From NCBI GenBank assembly GCA_018389105.1, contig JACATO010001188.1, positions 1 through 64,000 of the forward strand: a stretch of DNA of 64,000 nt, given 5' to 3'. Below are positions 1 through 10,469 of this stretch, in pieces; within the stretch, counting starts at the first letter, position 1; each line of letters starts with the position of its first letter. Below the pieces are notes generated by a model. The model had not been told where the DNA came from. It made no database searches and saw only the letters and a program-made list of their open reading frames with translations. Origin of the DNA: Nautilus pompilius. Its lineage: Eukaryota > Mollusca > Cephalopoda > Nautilida > Nautilidae. A program made the translations under genes and the position numbers.

Positions 1-85
1 GCTAATCTACGTCATCCAAGGCGATTCAGTCATTACATCTATGACGAAGTTTCACTACCGACCTAGATGACGCTGGTGTATACTT

Positions 86-704
86 TTGAACCGTGGCACA
101 AGAAATGGAAGACGTTTTCCGTGGTGGACTTGGCCACATTCGATGACGGTGAGAAAGTTCGAACATATTAGCGGAAACTTCGCACGTCTGAGCACAAATC
201 GGTACCTGAGTATGATCCTGCCCAAAGAACCCAAGGACCTGAACTTCAACGAGACAGTCACCAAAACTCTCCGACATGTACGGTAAACAGTCAACATTGT
301 TTAATATCCGTTATCAGGGCCTCAACCTGATGAAGCACACTACAGATGACTGGGTCACTTACGCCGCCACTGTCAATCGGGAATGCAAACGATCCAAGCT
401 CCGGTCAATGACAGACGACCAACTCAAGTGCCTGGTGTTTGTCTGTGGTCTCCGATCACCTCAGGACGCCGACATCCGCACCCGCCTCCTATCAATGATG
501 GAGCAATGCTCAGACATAACACTCCAGGATATGACGACCGAATGCCAACGTATCGTGAACCTCAAACGCGATACTGCCATGGTTCAAAACAAACGCTCCA
601 ACACTGTCCATGCTGTCTCCAACAAGAGCCCACAGAAGTCAAATCGATCGAACAGTCAATCCAAGGAGTCCCCAACCACCATCAGCATGCTGGAAATGTG
701 GTGA
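86..704 (+). pseudogene. Retrotransposon gag (capsid-like), frameshifted
   Basis: Gag region of the LTR retrotransposon. Two overlapping frames carry it: 86-286 and then 276-704, so the frame changes near 280. The second part contains a helical, charged stretch of the retrotransposon gag type (residues such as LRSMTDDQLKCLVFVCGL) followed by a basic, Ser/Asn-rich tail. The start of gag is not in a clear frame at the left edge. The frame ends at 704 within the pol-frame overlap that begins near 610; such an overlap is common where gag and pol are joined by frameshifting, but here it could also be decay. Confidence 0.75.
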
Positions 705-2034
705 CTGGCACTACGTTCGTTTCTGCCCTTTCAAACGCCACAGGTGCACCAAATGTTCCAAACTCGGTCACAAAGAAGATCATTGTCGCACCACCGAGCA
801 TGACAACGCTAATGCCAAGAACAAACTAACTACCAAATTCAATCGTTCCAGAGACGCCCGTTCCCATGCAGTCGTTACTCCAAATCAAGTCCTGTTCGCA
901 AGCCGCCGGAAATACGTGTCTATCTTGATCAATAATTCACCAGTTCAACTCCAACTGGACACGGCTTCCGACATAACCATCATCTCGGATCGCACTTGGC
1001 GGCTCATCGGTCAACCACCCATTCGACCTACCAATGAGATCGCCCGAAGCGCCTCTGGTGAGCGCCTACAATTGCTTGGTGAAGTTGATTGTATCGTGAT
1101 CCTGAACGATGCCACTGTTCGCAGCACCTGTTTCCTATCTAATGTGCCGGATCTGGATTTGCTTGGCCTGGACTGGATCGAACAACTGAATTTGTTGGAC
1201 CGACCTCTCCGCCCCATCTGCCGCCGGACTAAACTTAAAGACCAACAATCATCAGCGGTCCCTCCACACGTACGCTTGCAGTTGATGGATGCTCTCCGCC
1301 TGAAACACGCACCTGTATTCACCGATGGCCTCGGTCAGTGCACCAAATTCTCAGCTACACTGGTCTTATGTTCAAACGCTCAACCGGTGTTCCGTCCCAA
1401 ACGTCCAGTTCCCTATGCAGCCCTTTCCACGGCGGAGCAGGAACTGGAGCGCCTCGTGAACGCTGGTGTTCTCACAGCCGTCGACTACTCAGCTTGGGCG
1501 GCCCCGATCGTCATTGTCAAGAAGTCAAACGGTACCATCCGCCTGTGCGCAGACTTCTCAACTGGTCTCAACAAGTCCCTCGAGGATCATCAGTATCCCT
1601 TGCCAGTACCTGAAGACCTATTTGCCAAGCTGAACGGTGGTACTTGCTTTGCGAAACTGGACATGACAGAAGCTTATCTCCAAGTTCCGGTGTCCGAGGA
1701 AACAAAGGAACTTTTGACGATTAACACCCACAAAGGCCTGTTCCTGCTACAACCGTCTTCCTTTTGGTGTCAAACGGCTCCCGCAATCTTCCAGCAGCTC
1801 ATGGATACGATGTTGGCGGGTATTCCAGACGTATTCGCCTATTTGGACGATATCGTTATCATGGGCCGTGACCAAGAAGACCTCACAAGCAAATTGGACC
1901 TGGTGTTATCGCGAATTGGAGATTACGGGTTCCGGCTCCAAGACCACAAGTGCAATTTGTGGATGTCCAGTGTGAAGTACCTTGGTTTCTTCTTCGTGGA
2001 CAAGACGGCCGTAGACCAGACCCCGAAAATATAG
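610..2034 (+). pseudogene. Retrotransposon zinc knuckles, protease and reverse transcriptase
   Basis: Open frame of 474 codons. Two zinc knuckles come first: one of CX2CX3HX4C spacing around CWKCGDWHYVRFC and one canonical CX2CX4HX4C around CTKCSKLGHKEDHC. An aspartic protease follows with LDTASD as active-site motif (Ala replaces the usual Gly). The reverse transcriptase has the fingers/palm motifs and the catalytic YLDD box near 1840-1855. Between about 1743 and 1772 a compensated pair of indels shifts about ten residues out of frame, just where the conserved Pro-Phe-Gly motif should be; this probably disables the polymerase. The frame then terminates at 2034, inside the polymerase, by a further frameshift. 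Confidence 0.9.
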
Positions 2035-2047
2035 AGCCATCAATGAA

Positions 2048-2635
2048 ATGCCCGCACCTACCGACCTGCCAAGTCTGCGAGCTTTTCTTGGACTCGTCAG
2101 CTACTACAGTGCCTTCATGCCGTCACTCCATAGGCTGCGGAAACAGATGAACCAACTGCTCACCAAAGATGCTGAATGGAACTGGTCTCCAGACTGCAAA
2201 CGATGCTTCCAAGAGATCAAACGCCTGTTGGTGTCGGACCTGCTGTTAACGCACTATGACCCTACTTTCCCAATCATCCTGGCTTCAGACGCATCCAGCT
2301 TTGGTGTCGGTGCCGTCATCTCACATGTGTTTCCCAACGGATCCCAAAAAGCCATCGCACATGCAGCCCGAACACTATCTCCTGCCGAGCGCAATTACAG
2401 CCAGATCGAGAAGGAGGCATTATCCATCATCTTCGCTGTCAAACGCTTCCACAAAATGCTCTATGGACGCAAGTTCACAATGTTGACCGACCACAAACCT
2501 CTTCTAACCATCTTCGGGTCTAAGAAGGGGATTCCAACCTACACGGCCAATCGCCTCCAACGCTGGCTTATGATTTCTCTATCCAGTACCAGCCTACTGA
2601 CAAGTTCGGTCAGGCAGACGCGCTATCTCGCTTGA
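2048..2635 (+). pseudogene. Retrotransposon RT thumb/connection and RNase H
   Basis: Continuation of pol after the break at about 2030. The frame opens with the connection segment (LRAFLGLVSYYSAFMPS) and runs through an RNase H domain of Ty3 type: DASSFGVGAV carries the first catalytic Asp, EKEALSIIFAVKRFH the catalytic Glu, and LTDHKPL a third acidic residue. The frame is lost near 2570, after LQRW, and the out-of-frame end stops at 2635. The region just before the integrase is still recognisable in another frame. Confidence 0.88.
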
Positions 2636-3696
2636 TCGGCACGCATGCTCAGCCAACGGAAGATATCGTCGTCGCCTCAGTCACGACGGAACAAGAAGTC
2701 AATCGTGTGCTTTCGGATACCATCCTTGCCTTACCAGTGACGGCTGAAATGATCCGGGATGCAACCGCCAAAGACGACGTCCTACAGCAAGTCGCAGAGT
2801 TCCTGAGAACCAAGTGGCCAAACCAATGTCCGGTGGGTGAGCTACAACAATACCACCGCAGACGGGAGCTGTTATCCATCGTCAAGGATTGCCTCATGTT
2901 GGGAGATCGGGTCATCATACCTACCGAACTCCGCGGAAGAGTGCCCCAACAGTTTCACCGTGGACATCCAGGCATCAACCGGATGAAAGCAATCGCGCGC
3001 AGCTATGCATATTGGCCGGATATGGACGCACAACTTGAACAGCATTGCCGAACGTGTTTACCCTGCAACCTCGCTGCCAAGGATCCAAGCAAGTGTGAAC
3101 TGCAATCCTGGCTAATTACCCAGAAGCCATGGCAGAGGCTACACATCGACTATGCTGGTCCATGTGACAGACAAATGTATCTGGTGTTGGTCGACTCATA
3201 CAGCAAGTGGCCGGAAATCCACCTCATGCGGAACACGACAGCGGCGGCCACTATCCAGAAGCTATCGGAGATCTTCAGCTGTTTCGGTTTCCCGGAGATC
3301 ATCGTATCTGATAATGGCACCCAGTTTACCGCCCACGACATCGCTGCATTCTGTCAACGCTACGGAATTCAACATGTCCGAACACCGCCCTACCATCCCC
3401 AGTCCAAGGGCCAAGCCGAGAGGTTCGCGGACACTTTGAAACGCGGACTGCTCAAACTTCAGGGGGAGGGACCAACGGCGGAGGTGATACAAACACTACT
3501 CAGGACGTACCGAAACACGGCAGGACAGACCTCTCCAGCTGAATGCCTACTTGGTCGGAAAATAAGGACGGAACACGCCATGATGATCCCATCGAACACA
3601 CTCTCAGTCCCAAGGAACCACAAAATGGAGGACTACTTCAACCGGAAACACGGTGCACGTCCTCGATTGTTTCTACCTGGAGATTCAGTTTGGTGA
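2632..3696 (+). pseudogene. Retrotransposon integrase
   Basis: Open frame of 354 codons. It begins with the linker after RNase H, then an HHCC-type zinc-binding domain (HRGHPGINRMKAIARSY followed by CRTCLPC). The DDE catalytic core is intact by eye: Asp in HIDYAG, Asp in VSDNGTQF and Glu in GQAERF, with the usual YHPQSKGQAER neighbourhood. The frame ends at 3696 just after LFLPGDSVW, by a frameshift near 3690; the C-terminal part continues in another frame. Confidence 0.92.
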
Positions 3697-4028
3697 AGTC
3701 CTACCAAGGAACTGACGGATGGGAACTGGGCACAAAACTCCGCCGACGAGGTTCTGTCATGTACGATGTACAAATCAATAGCAAGACTTGGAGAAGGCAT
3801 GCCAACCAACTACGATCAACACAAGCGGAAGACAATATCAACCCAGAACGTTCGCGGATGCCACTGGACACGCTACTGGGAACATTCAACATTCCAGCAC
3901 CTGTTGGAGAACCAGAAACGACAGGTACTAATCAACCAGTCGACCTGCAACCACAACCTTTAACGAACAGAGGAATCAAGCCAACCGTTCGTTTACAGGT
4001 CGACTCAAGAAGATCCTCCTACCGATGA
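3697..4028 (+). pseudogene. Retrotransposon pol C-terminal tail, out of frame
   Basis: The C-terminal tail of the integrase polyprotein continues in the frame that is open from 3543 to 4028. From about 3697 its content fits a Ty3-type integrase C-terminus (short basic beta-rich stretch, then a low-complexity Pro/Thr/Gln-rich tail). The upstream part of that frame, before 3690, is only the shadow of the integrase frame. It stops 18 bases before the LTR. Confidence 0.7.
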
Positions 4029-4030
4029 AG

Positions 4031-4046
4031 AACCTTCAGGGGGAGG
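4031..4046 (+). other. Polypurine tract
   Basis: A purine-rich run containing AGGGGGAGG directly abuts the TG that opens the LTR at 4047. This is the expected position of the plus-strand primer site of an LTR retrotransposon. Confidence 0.8.
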
Positions 4047-4419
4047 TGTTAGGGAAATCCAAAAATTTCCCCAAAAATCCCTTCGTTTTGGGAGAACTGG
4101 AAACTGACCAATCAGGTGCAGATTTCGGCCGGACTGTTCCACTACACACTGAAACTCTCATCCTGATTGGTTCATTTCGTTTTCTGACCTTGCGGTTGTT
4201 CTGCAAGAGAATCCCAAGGTCATGAGGTTTACGATATAAAACCGCTGCGTTTTCTCCTTGGGACGCCTTGTGTTGGAGCACAATAGACCATCCGCACACC
4301 GGAGTCTTCATCTCCACCGGCACAAAAACTGGCAAAAATTGTTGACGTCGGTCACGAGTATCTCGACAGGCAGTATTGTATATTAGGCTGTTGTAGTGCA
4401 AAAGTACGCGTCTACAACA
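4047..4419 (+). repeat. 3' LTR of the Ty3-type element
   Basis: The LTR is 373 bp, opens with TGTTAG and closes with ACAACA, so it has the TG...CA ends and a short TGTT/AACA inverted repeat. It follows the polypurine tract. A TATA-like sequence (GATATAAAA, about 4233-4241) lies in its middle and could serve as its promoter. The partner 5' LTR is outside the window, so divergence between the two, and hence insertion age, cannot be judged here. The target-site duplication likewise cannot be checked. Confidence 0.85.
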
Positions 4420-4429
4420 GTAATATATA

Positions 4430-4755
4430 ATTTTAAAATTTTATAAATAAATGAATATATCTGAAGAAGCCAGAAACACCATGAAGATTTCTTTGTTTAA
4501 TGAATAATCTGTACTTTTGATTCGAAATGAAATCGATTATGAATCTAAGACTCGTCATCCGGCAAGAAAACAACTGGTCCAGGACTGAAAGTGAATTACG
4601 AGACTTTCGCCAGTTTACAAAGAACATGGTCACAGAACTACAGAGTAAATGTAATTTTTGTGTGAACAAAGGTGCACATTTTATTGAACAGTATCCACTT
4701 TTTCAAGATTTGTGGACGATGTTCCAGCGGTTTGAATTATTGAACTATGAAAATT
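4430..4755 (-). repeat. Interspersed repeat R1, partial, inverted copy
   Basis: About 325 bp that match the reverse complement of 11612-11930 at roughly 90% by eye. Its 5' end in the window abuts the 3' LTR, so the retrotransposon probably inserted next to or into it. The match ends at 4755. Short frames on both strands (for example 4433-4669 minus) are shared with the other copies but have no recognisable domain. Confidence 0.8.
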
Positions 4756-5569
4756 ATGTTTACTTCCTGTTTTAAATGTAGACATTGAATTTATAGACAA
4801 CAAAACACGCAACGATTATTATTTTATGAACTGGATTATCAACATATAAAAGTCTGGCCTATCACACACCTGAGAATACTATGTTACCATTGGTTTATTG
4901 TCTCATCCCTGTGCTGCTCAGAAGGTCAAGGCCACGACAAAATTGGTGACGATGTTACAGCACAAGAGAAATTAAGAGGTACCTATTGACCTCAATCCTG
5001 GATCTCGCTTTATGACCATCGCAGCGAATAAATGGTCAGCATCGGCAGAGAAGGAGGGCGATGACCTACAGTGAGATGGACAACATAAAAAACGAAAACA
5101 CAAATTCAGTGTAAATGATCTCCTCTATGGAAAAGGATCCATTTCATACTGAGAAATACATATATTACGTCACTATATCTAAGGTCATCGAACAGCCTAC
5201 ATCTTCCAACAATGGCGATTATACAAACCTGCTTAATTAACTTAATAATATGAAACAACAGTTTTTGAGAATACAAATTTTCTCAAAGCTGCTCTTCATG
5301 GTTACAGGCATCTGTTTGTTTGTATCTTCAGAATTTATTCACACTGCGTCGCTATGGACAATTTCGTTATCAGAAACAAATGATACAAAAGAATTTTTAT
5401 GGTTGCTGTAGGTTTGATAGGTGCATTTGGGAATCAGGAAATAATTTTTAAAAACGTCTTTTAGTGCCTTGAAATATCTGTCGTGGTATAAATAAAACAG
5501 ACTGCTGCTTATTCATGATGATTCTGTTTACTATCAGTAGAACTCCACTTGTTTTCCATAGCCACAGAA
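4756..5569. other. 5' flank/intron of copy A; receptor-like relic inside
   Basis: No gene is recognised. About 4850-4990 resembles 45350-45490, where the minus strand can be read as a membrane-protein fragment (see that entry); here the frame is broken by stops. The last bases before 5570 contain a splice-acceptor-like pyrimidine tract ending TTTTCCATAG, which would precede coding exon 1 of copy A. Confidence 0.5.
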
Positions 5570-7796
5570 ATGTCGACTGATTACGAGAAAGACTTTGACT
5601 CCTACTCTTATCTCCAACCTTTTACACCCACCTGGTTGACGAATGCAAAGCTGTTCTAAAATGGCTTCATGAGATATTCTCTAGCGGTAAGATTTTTGTG
5701 CTTTGACCTTATCATTTACAGCAGAAATTAAATGTTACGTGAATCACCAGATTTTTTCCTCAACATTTCTCTGTGATAATAAAATGGTCACCTGTAGTTT
5801 CCACAGTCTGGATGTTTGTTGTGGTTCCTTGGTATTCCATCTGTCTCCAGAATCATAAGAAACCTGACTCCAGCTCATTTATGGAGGAATCAAAATTAAT
5901 ACAGCAGTGATCTGTTTAAAGTCAAATTCATATTACCATTATCATTAGTAAAAGAAAATTGAGATTCCTGTGATGTATCGAGTAAATTATTTTAAAAATT
6001 AAATTTAAAAATGACATTGTTGCAGCTGATTAGATGCTCTTTAGTCAAAGAGACTGAAGTTAGTAAATGTCGACAATTCTTAACTGTGAAACACAACTTC
6101 TTTGCTTTATCTAAATATGAAAACCTTTTTAAGGTGTCATTTGTGTAGATCATCCATGATTAGAGGTTAATCTTATTAATGAGGGTGAATGGATAAAAAT
6201 TAATATCATCATTTGATTAAATTTTAAAAATCAAACACCGCTGTAGCTAAGAACTTGTTCGAATCCCATCCATTACCTAATCTTTTTGGCGACCTTCCAC
6301 AGCATGGATTTATTTCGCGCAGACTGACTATGATGAATTATTCCTTGCCCTCTGTTTTCCAGTTGAAAAGTAGTGTATAATAAAGAGATTCCGCTTAGCC
6401 ATTTTCCACAGCTGGCTCTGTATCCGTAGTTGGAAGATTTGAGTGCCATTACCTGGTCTCCTCCGATACACAGACACCTCCTAGTAAAGGGAAACTTAGC
6501 AGGAGGTAATTTGTGTTTGGTAATTCATGTCTCATTCATTTGAAAATATGAGAAGCATAAAGATGATACAGAGAACAATTTGAATTTTTAATAACAATTC
6601 AAATTTTAATATACAATTATGCTGCTGCTTTCTCATTATTGATGATTTTTACTTTCAAATATACTGGGTGTGATGGTTTTTCTATTACAGCAAGAATAAT
6701 ATTGAAATAATGTTACTCTACATATGGGACGTCTCTCTGAAGTTTTCTACAGGAAATCAATCAAAACTCTTAAAGCTTCTTCATCATTCAGCTAATAATG
6801 GTTAAATTTAGAATCATATCATTAAATATAAAAAGTAAACTTCTCTTTGAATTCGTAAATTTAAAGTTTTTCAACTTTATTAACTTTTGTTACCTTACAG
6901 GAGATATTAGGGGAAGAACTCTGCTGGATGTGGGCACAGGACCGACCGTCTACAGCGCCATCACCGCCGCTCCGTATTTTACAGACATCTACTTCAGCGA
7001 CCTGGTGAAGGGGAACAGAGAGGTTTTGGCAAAATGGTGGAATGGAACTCTGGACCACGATTTCTGTACCTCGTTTGACGAAGTGGCTCAACTGGAGAAT
7101 CATAGGTTGGTTTTTTGTTTCCTATTAAGTGAACTGATCGTTATGGAAGCAGTGTATCTGCTATCACCTCTGACGTCTCAGTGGGCTCTCAGGTGTGTTT
7201 ACCAACTGACTTATTAATCACTAACGGTTTTAGTCAAAGTGTTCACATATATATTTCGTTTTCGTACCAATCTTACACATGCGGCTGCTTGTTTACCATT
7301 AATACGGCAAATTACATTAATACTATTATTTTATTTATGAGAAATGTTCAGTATATCTGTCTGTGTATATTACAGAAGGACGAGAAGCCAAATGGAAGAA
7401 GAGATACGACAGAAGGTGAGAGCCGTTCTGTACTGTGACGTTAGACAGGACCATCCCTTGGCCCCTTCCGTTCTCAAACCTGTCGATGCTGTTGTTTCGA
7501 TATTTTGTCTTGAATCTGCGGCTTCCGACATCGACGACTACCGGAGAATTGTGCGAAGAGTTGTTTCCCTTGTGAAACTTGGCGGCTGGGTTGTTGCTAT
7601 GGACTTCTATCAAGGAACACGCTACCAATTTGGCGGAACTGTTTTCCAGACGGCTTATCTTCTGTTGGATGACATGCGAAAAGCCTGGCAGGAATCCGGA
7701 ATAGACCTGAAAATCTGGAAGGAAAAGGTTTGTCAGCCCTCAGATGATGGTGATTCTTCCGGCTTATTTGTTGTTGCTGGGGTCAGGAAAACCTAA
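5570..7796 (+). CDS. NNMT/INMT-like methyltransferase copy A, three coding exons, exon 1 frameshifted
   Basis: Class I S-adenosylmethionine-dependent N-methyltransferase of the NNMT/PNMT/INMT family. Exons: 5570-5686, 6901-7105, 7376-7796, joined by GT-AG introns (donors GTAAGA and GTTGGT, acceptors CTTACAG and ATTACAG). Exon 2 carries SAM motif I (LLDVGTGPTVYS) and the SDLVKGNRE segment. Exon 3 carries VLYCDVRQDHPL and the MDFYQGTRYQFGG acceptor-site loop, ending VAGVRKT. Exons 2 and 3 are open. Exon 1 is 117 bases, one fewer than in copy D; a base is missing near 5619-5624, so the frame from ATG 5570 stops early. This is either a pseudogene or a sequence error. A variant poly(A) signal ATTAAA lies at 7955-7960. 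The cognate promoter is not in the window, and a retrotransposon lies upstream. Confidence 0.85.
5687..6900 (+). other. Intron between coding exons 1 and 2 of copy A
   Basis: An AT-rich intron of 1214 bases. Apart from a tRNA-like B-box (GTTCGAATCCC, near 6258-6268) followed by a stretch that may be a decayed SINE, nothing is recognised. The corresponding intron of copy D is 769 bases. Confidence 0.7.
6236..6330 (+). repeat. Possible tRNA-derived SINE fragment
   Basis: GTTCGAATCCC matches a Pol III B-box and is followed by a stretch with TTTTTGGCGACCTT, similar to TTTGGTGACCTT at about 13470 in another SINE-like piece. There is no good A-box. Weak call. Confidence 0.3.
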
Positions 7797-8011
7797 ACTG
7801 GCTCCAATTGTAACATTGGCTGATGACAGGCAAATTATAAAATTATATGTGAACCAATTGTACTTTAGAATATCAACTTTCTATGGAAATTACATAAAAC
7901 TGGTTCTGGTTTTACAGTTTGAAATTGGAAAATATCTAATTGTGTTTGAGAGAAATTAAAAAGGATTCTATCTAAATAGTTTCCTGTTGTTCCTGTGAGA
8001 ACCGTTTGTAT
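7797..8011 (+). other. 3' UTR and flank of copy A, shared with C, D and E
   Basis: These 215 bases after the stop codon are nearly identical to the 3' flanks of copies C (46902-47113), D (53727-53940, inverted) and E (63585-63796, inverted). ATTAAA at 7955-7960 is the probable poly(A) signal; copies C and D have AATAAA at the same place. Similarity with copy C stops abruptly at about 8011. Confidence 0.75.
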
Positions 8012-10261
8012 CTTTAAATTACTCCACGGCAAAGTCAGGTATAATGTCCGAGACTGATACATAGGATGCTTCTTATCTCTCTTCCTGTTTCCCTGTTTTA
8101 TCGCTAAACTCTAACAGAAATATTAAAAAAAAAAGCTGTAATTCTACAGTAAAACTTCCGCTAATCGTAATCATAGTAGAGTCTGCTGTAATATTACAGC
8201 AGCCATGAGACTTTGTTGACAGTATATTTGGCTAATTCTCCTGCACAAACAGCGGATTCCTCGTTTGTGGGGTCACCACAGAAAGAAGTTAAATATGTTT
8301 ATTCCTCTTCTCAATTGTGTGTGATCTGACCAGTCGTGTGGCAGCCATTTTTCTAAATTTTCGGCGTTCAATCTGTATGTCTTCGGAAATCCTTCCATAA
8401 ACAGTAACTCTGATGTTCTGCTCTTCCAGACAGCAACTGATACCGTAACTGTCCATACTCTGTCCTCAGCAAATGACAACAGGATTTAAACTCTATTTTA
8501 GGTCTGTACTAAAGCTTAGTGCGTCTATCAACAGAAGATTAATGAAATCAGAACCTAGAGCAGAAAAGGTAAATTTCCTGTATTCGAATGGTTTAGTTCG
8601 TTTTTATTCTAATTTCACGTAAGAATTCCACACATATCTGACAGGTGATCGAAGGTGACGGGGCCGGTTCTTCGGTCGATCTCAGTTACTTAGACGATGT
8701 TAACAAGAGAACTTTCTCTAGTTACTGATAATGTGGCACATGCTTGTTGAGGGGACACTGTTAAAAGCTCGCTGGCCAGTCCGCTTTACGGTCTTAGTGA
8801 CAGATCGGAGAACTTCCTGATAACATTTGCTGCATTTCCCAGAGAGAAATACCCTAACCTTCGACATTTCTGTCGAACTGGGGCCTATTCCAAAAGCCTG
8901 CTAAAGCAACAGATAATCAATTTAAAATTCCGGTAAGACACATCTATTTATAGAAGGATCGGTATGTATATAGCAAGGCACTGTAACCTTTCAATTGATA
9001 TTCCTAATATCAATGATAAAAAATGTAAACTATATTTTTTCCTAATCGATCTTGATATTTAAGAAAGATTCACTTTGAAAATGACGGAATCACAGCTGCC
9101 TAATAAAATCTCGTTAATCAGAGAGACAACCGAACATAGGAAAGTTGTCAACAAGTCAATCATGGAGGCGGGATAATCTACGTCAGGTCCAATACGTTAA
9201 TGGACTATTCGAATGTATTAACCGACAATATATAATCTCCTACAGGTGTTTGACTGATACCAAGTCAAGGAAAGTTATGCAACATGATAAAATGTTGCTT
9301 AGTTCGTACATGACCCTGACCATGAAATAATTGTGAGTCAGGGTCAGTAACTTCTATAGAAAACAGGTAATAACATCGATCGATACATGAGAAGAGACCG
9401 TGATTAGCTGGTTAATTCCATGTATGGCGGAGTTTGAGCAGAGCTTATTATCTCTATAGGGTAGGAATCCTTAGATTGACTTATCTCACTAAGGGTTGTT
9501 TGTACTCAATAAGCAGCCGGTAAAGAGTGCTGCAATATTTCGATTGGGTCTTTAAGAGGGATTGACGAAAGGGCATAAGTCGACGGTGTGTAAAATACAG
9601 GTGTTGTTATTGTCTACAGAAATCAATGGGTTCATTTGACCTTCGGTATTCAGGCAAATAAAGACGGCTTGCCTTCCACTTCCTTCCTGGTGTCCAGACA
9701 TAAGTAGAACGAAAGTTAGGACTTCAATCTCGTCGACATTCAGGTCTTGGTTTGATTGGCGATTTTCCATAGCGTTGTTCTATCTCGATCTTCCTCACCA
9801 GTTCTCCATCCGTCCGGCCGGACCGGTTTACTCCGATCGCCAGACACCTGTTCTGATGGAGACTCCTCTGGTGATCGCTGCACCTCCACAGAATAAAAGG
9901 CTTCTCACCCGGCTTTCGTTAAAGGAAGATCTGAGGTCAGTCGGGTCCTTTTAAAAATGTCGGCTTGTTACTGGTACGGAACTTCGCTGCTGCTGGCTTC
10001 TAGGCCCATCTGGCTTCGGAATGGATTCTGCTTACACCTGTGTTCGTAAATATGTCTGTAGAAAACAAGAAAGTGCTCGTAAGGAGAGAACAGGTACCAT
10101 TCCTGGTCATGCTGTTGTCTTCGACTTTTTCAGGAAATTTTAATTTACACAAATATACAAATTAAAGGTTTTATAAAGTAGAGATATAAGTCGGACAGGA
10201 ATAGGTGTGAATCCTTTCTAGAACTTATTTTAGGATTATGGAGGATCAAAATACAATAGGG
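8012..10261. other. No gene recognised
   Basis: This stretch separates copy A from the next untranslated exon. No open frame here resembles a known protein, and no convincing repeat or RNA gene was seen. The corresponding interval of the C and E units (47.1-49.4 kb) is not similar. Confidence 0.5.
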
Positions 10262-10339
<78 letters not shown>

Positions 10340-10340
10340 A
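10262..10340. repeat. (ATT)n microsatellite
   Basis: An almost pure run of about 25 ATT/TTA trinucleotides. On the opposite strand it reads as poly-Asn, which explains the artificial Asn-rich open frame there. It sits exactly where the upstream promoter elements of the following untranslated exon would be expected. Confidence 0.97.
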
Positions 10341-10360
10341 TACATCTGTCCGTTATTACG

Positions 10361-10469
10361 TTTTTCTTACTCTGAGAAATCTATATAATTTGGGGACTCA
10401 AAGAGAGTGAATCCAGGATCTTCGGCCAAACGAGCAGATTTCCTGATAAAACGACCTGAAGAAGAACTG
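10361..10469 (+). promoter_or_regulatory. TATA box and untranslated exon of a methyltransferase unit, upstream promoter lost
   Basis: Nearly identical to 49433-49536. CTATATAAT lies at 10381-10389, and about 80 bases later an exon-like segment ends GAAGAACTG before the donor GTAAGT at 10470. The ATTGG and GC boxes found upstream in the copies at 49.4 and 61.25 kb are missing here: homology begins at about 10361, right after the (ATT)n run and a short unrelated stretch. No coding exon on + follows before copy B, so this copy may drive nothing. Confidence 0.65.

Larger units (their letters stand above)
1..4419 (+). mobile_element. Ty3/mdg4-type LTR retrotransposon, 3' part, broken
   Basis: The left edge of the window lies inside an LTR retrotransposon that runs to the end of its 3' LTR at 4419. 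The order gag, zinc knuckles, protease, reverse transcriptase, RNase H, integrase, purine-rich tract, LTR is the Ty3/mdg4 order. The 5' LTR and primer-binding site must lie upstream of the window. The reading frame is broken in several places (about 280, 1743-1772, 2030, 2570 and 3690), so this copy is not autonomous unless some breaks are sequence errors. Its base composition is clearly GC-richer than the surrounding AT-rich DNA. It sits 5' of methyltransferase copy A, probably in what would be that gene's first intron. Confidence 0.93.

Noticed and set aside
1011..1322. Minus-strand frame of 103 codons inside pol
   Set aside because: It is the antisense shadow of the protease/reverse transcriptase frame.
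4433..4669. Minus-strand frame in repeat R1 shared with 11682-11927
   Set aside because: The similarity reflects the repeated DNA. Base changes are not concentrated at third positions and the copy at 55.8-56.16 kb is truncated, so there is no sign of selection on a protein.
10145..10345. 66-codon minus-strand frame rich in Asn
   Set aside because: It is a translation of the (ATT)n microsatellite and has no start context or conserved flanks.
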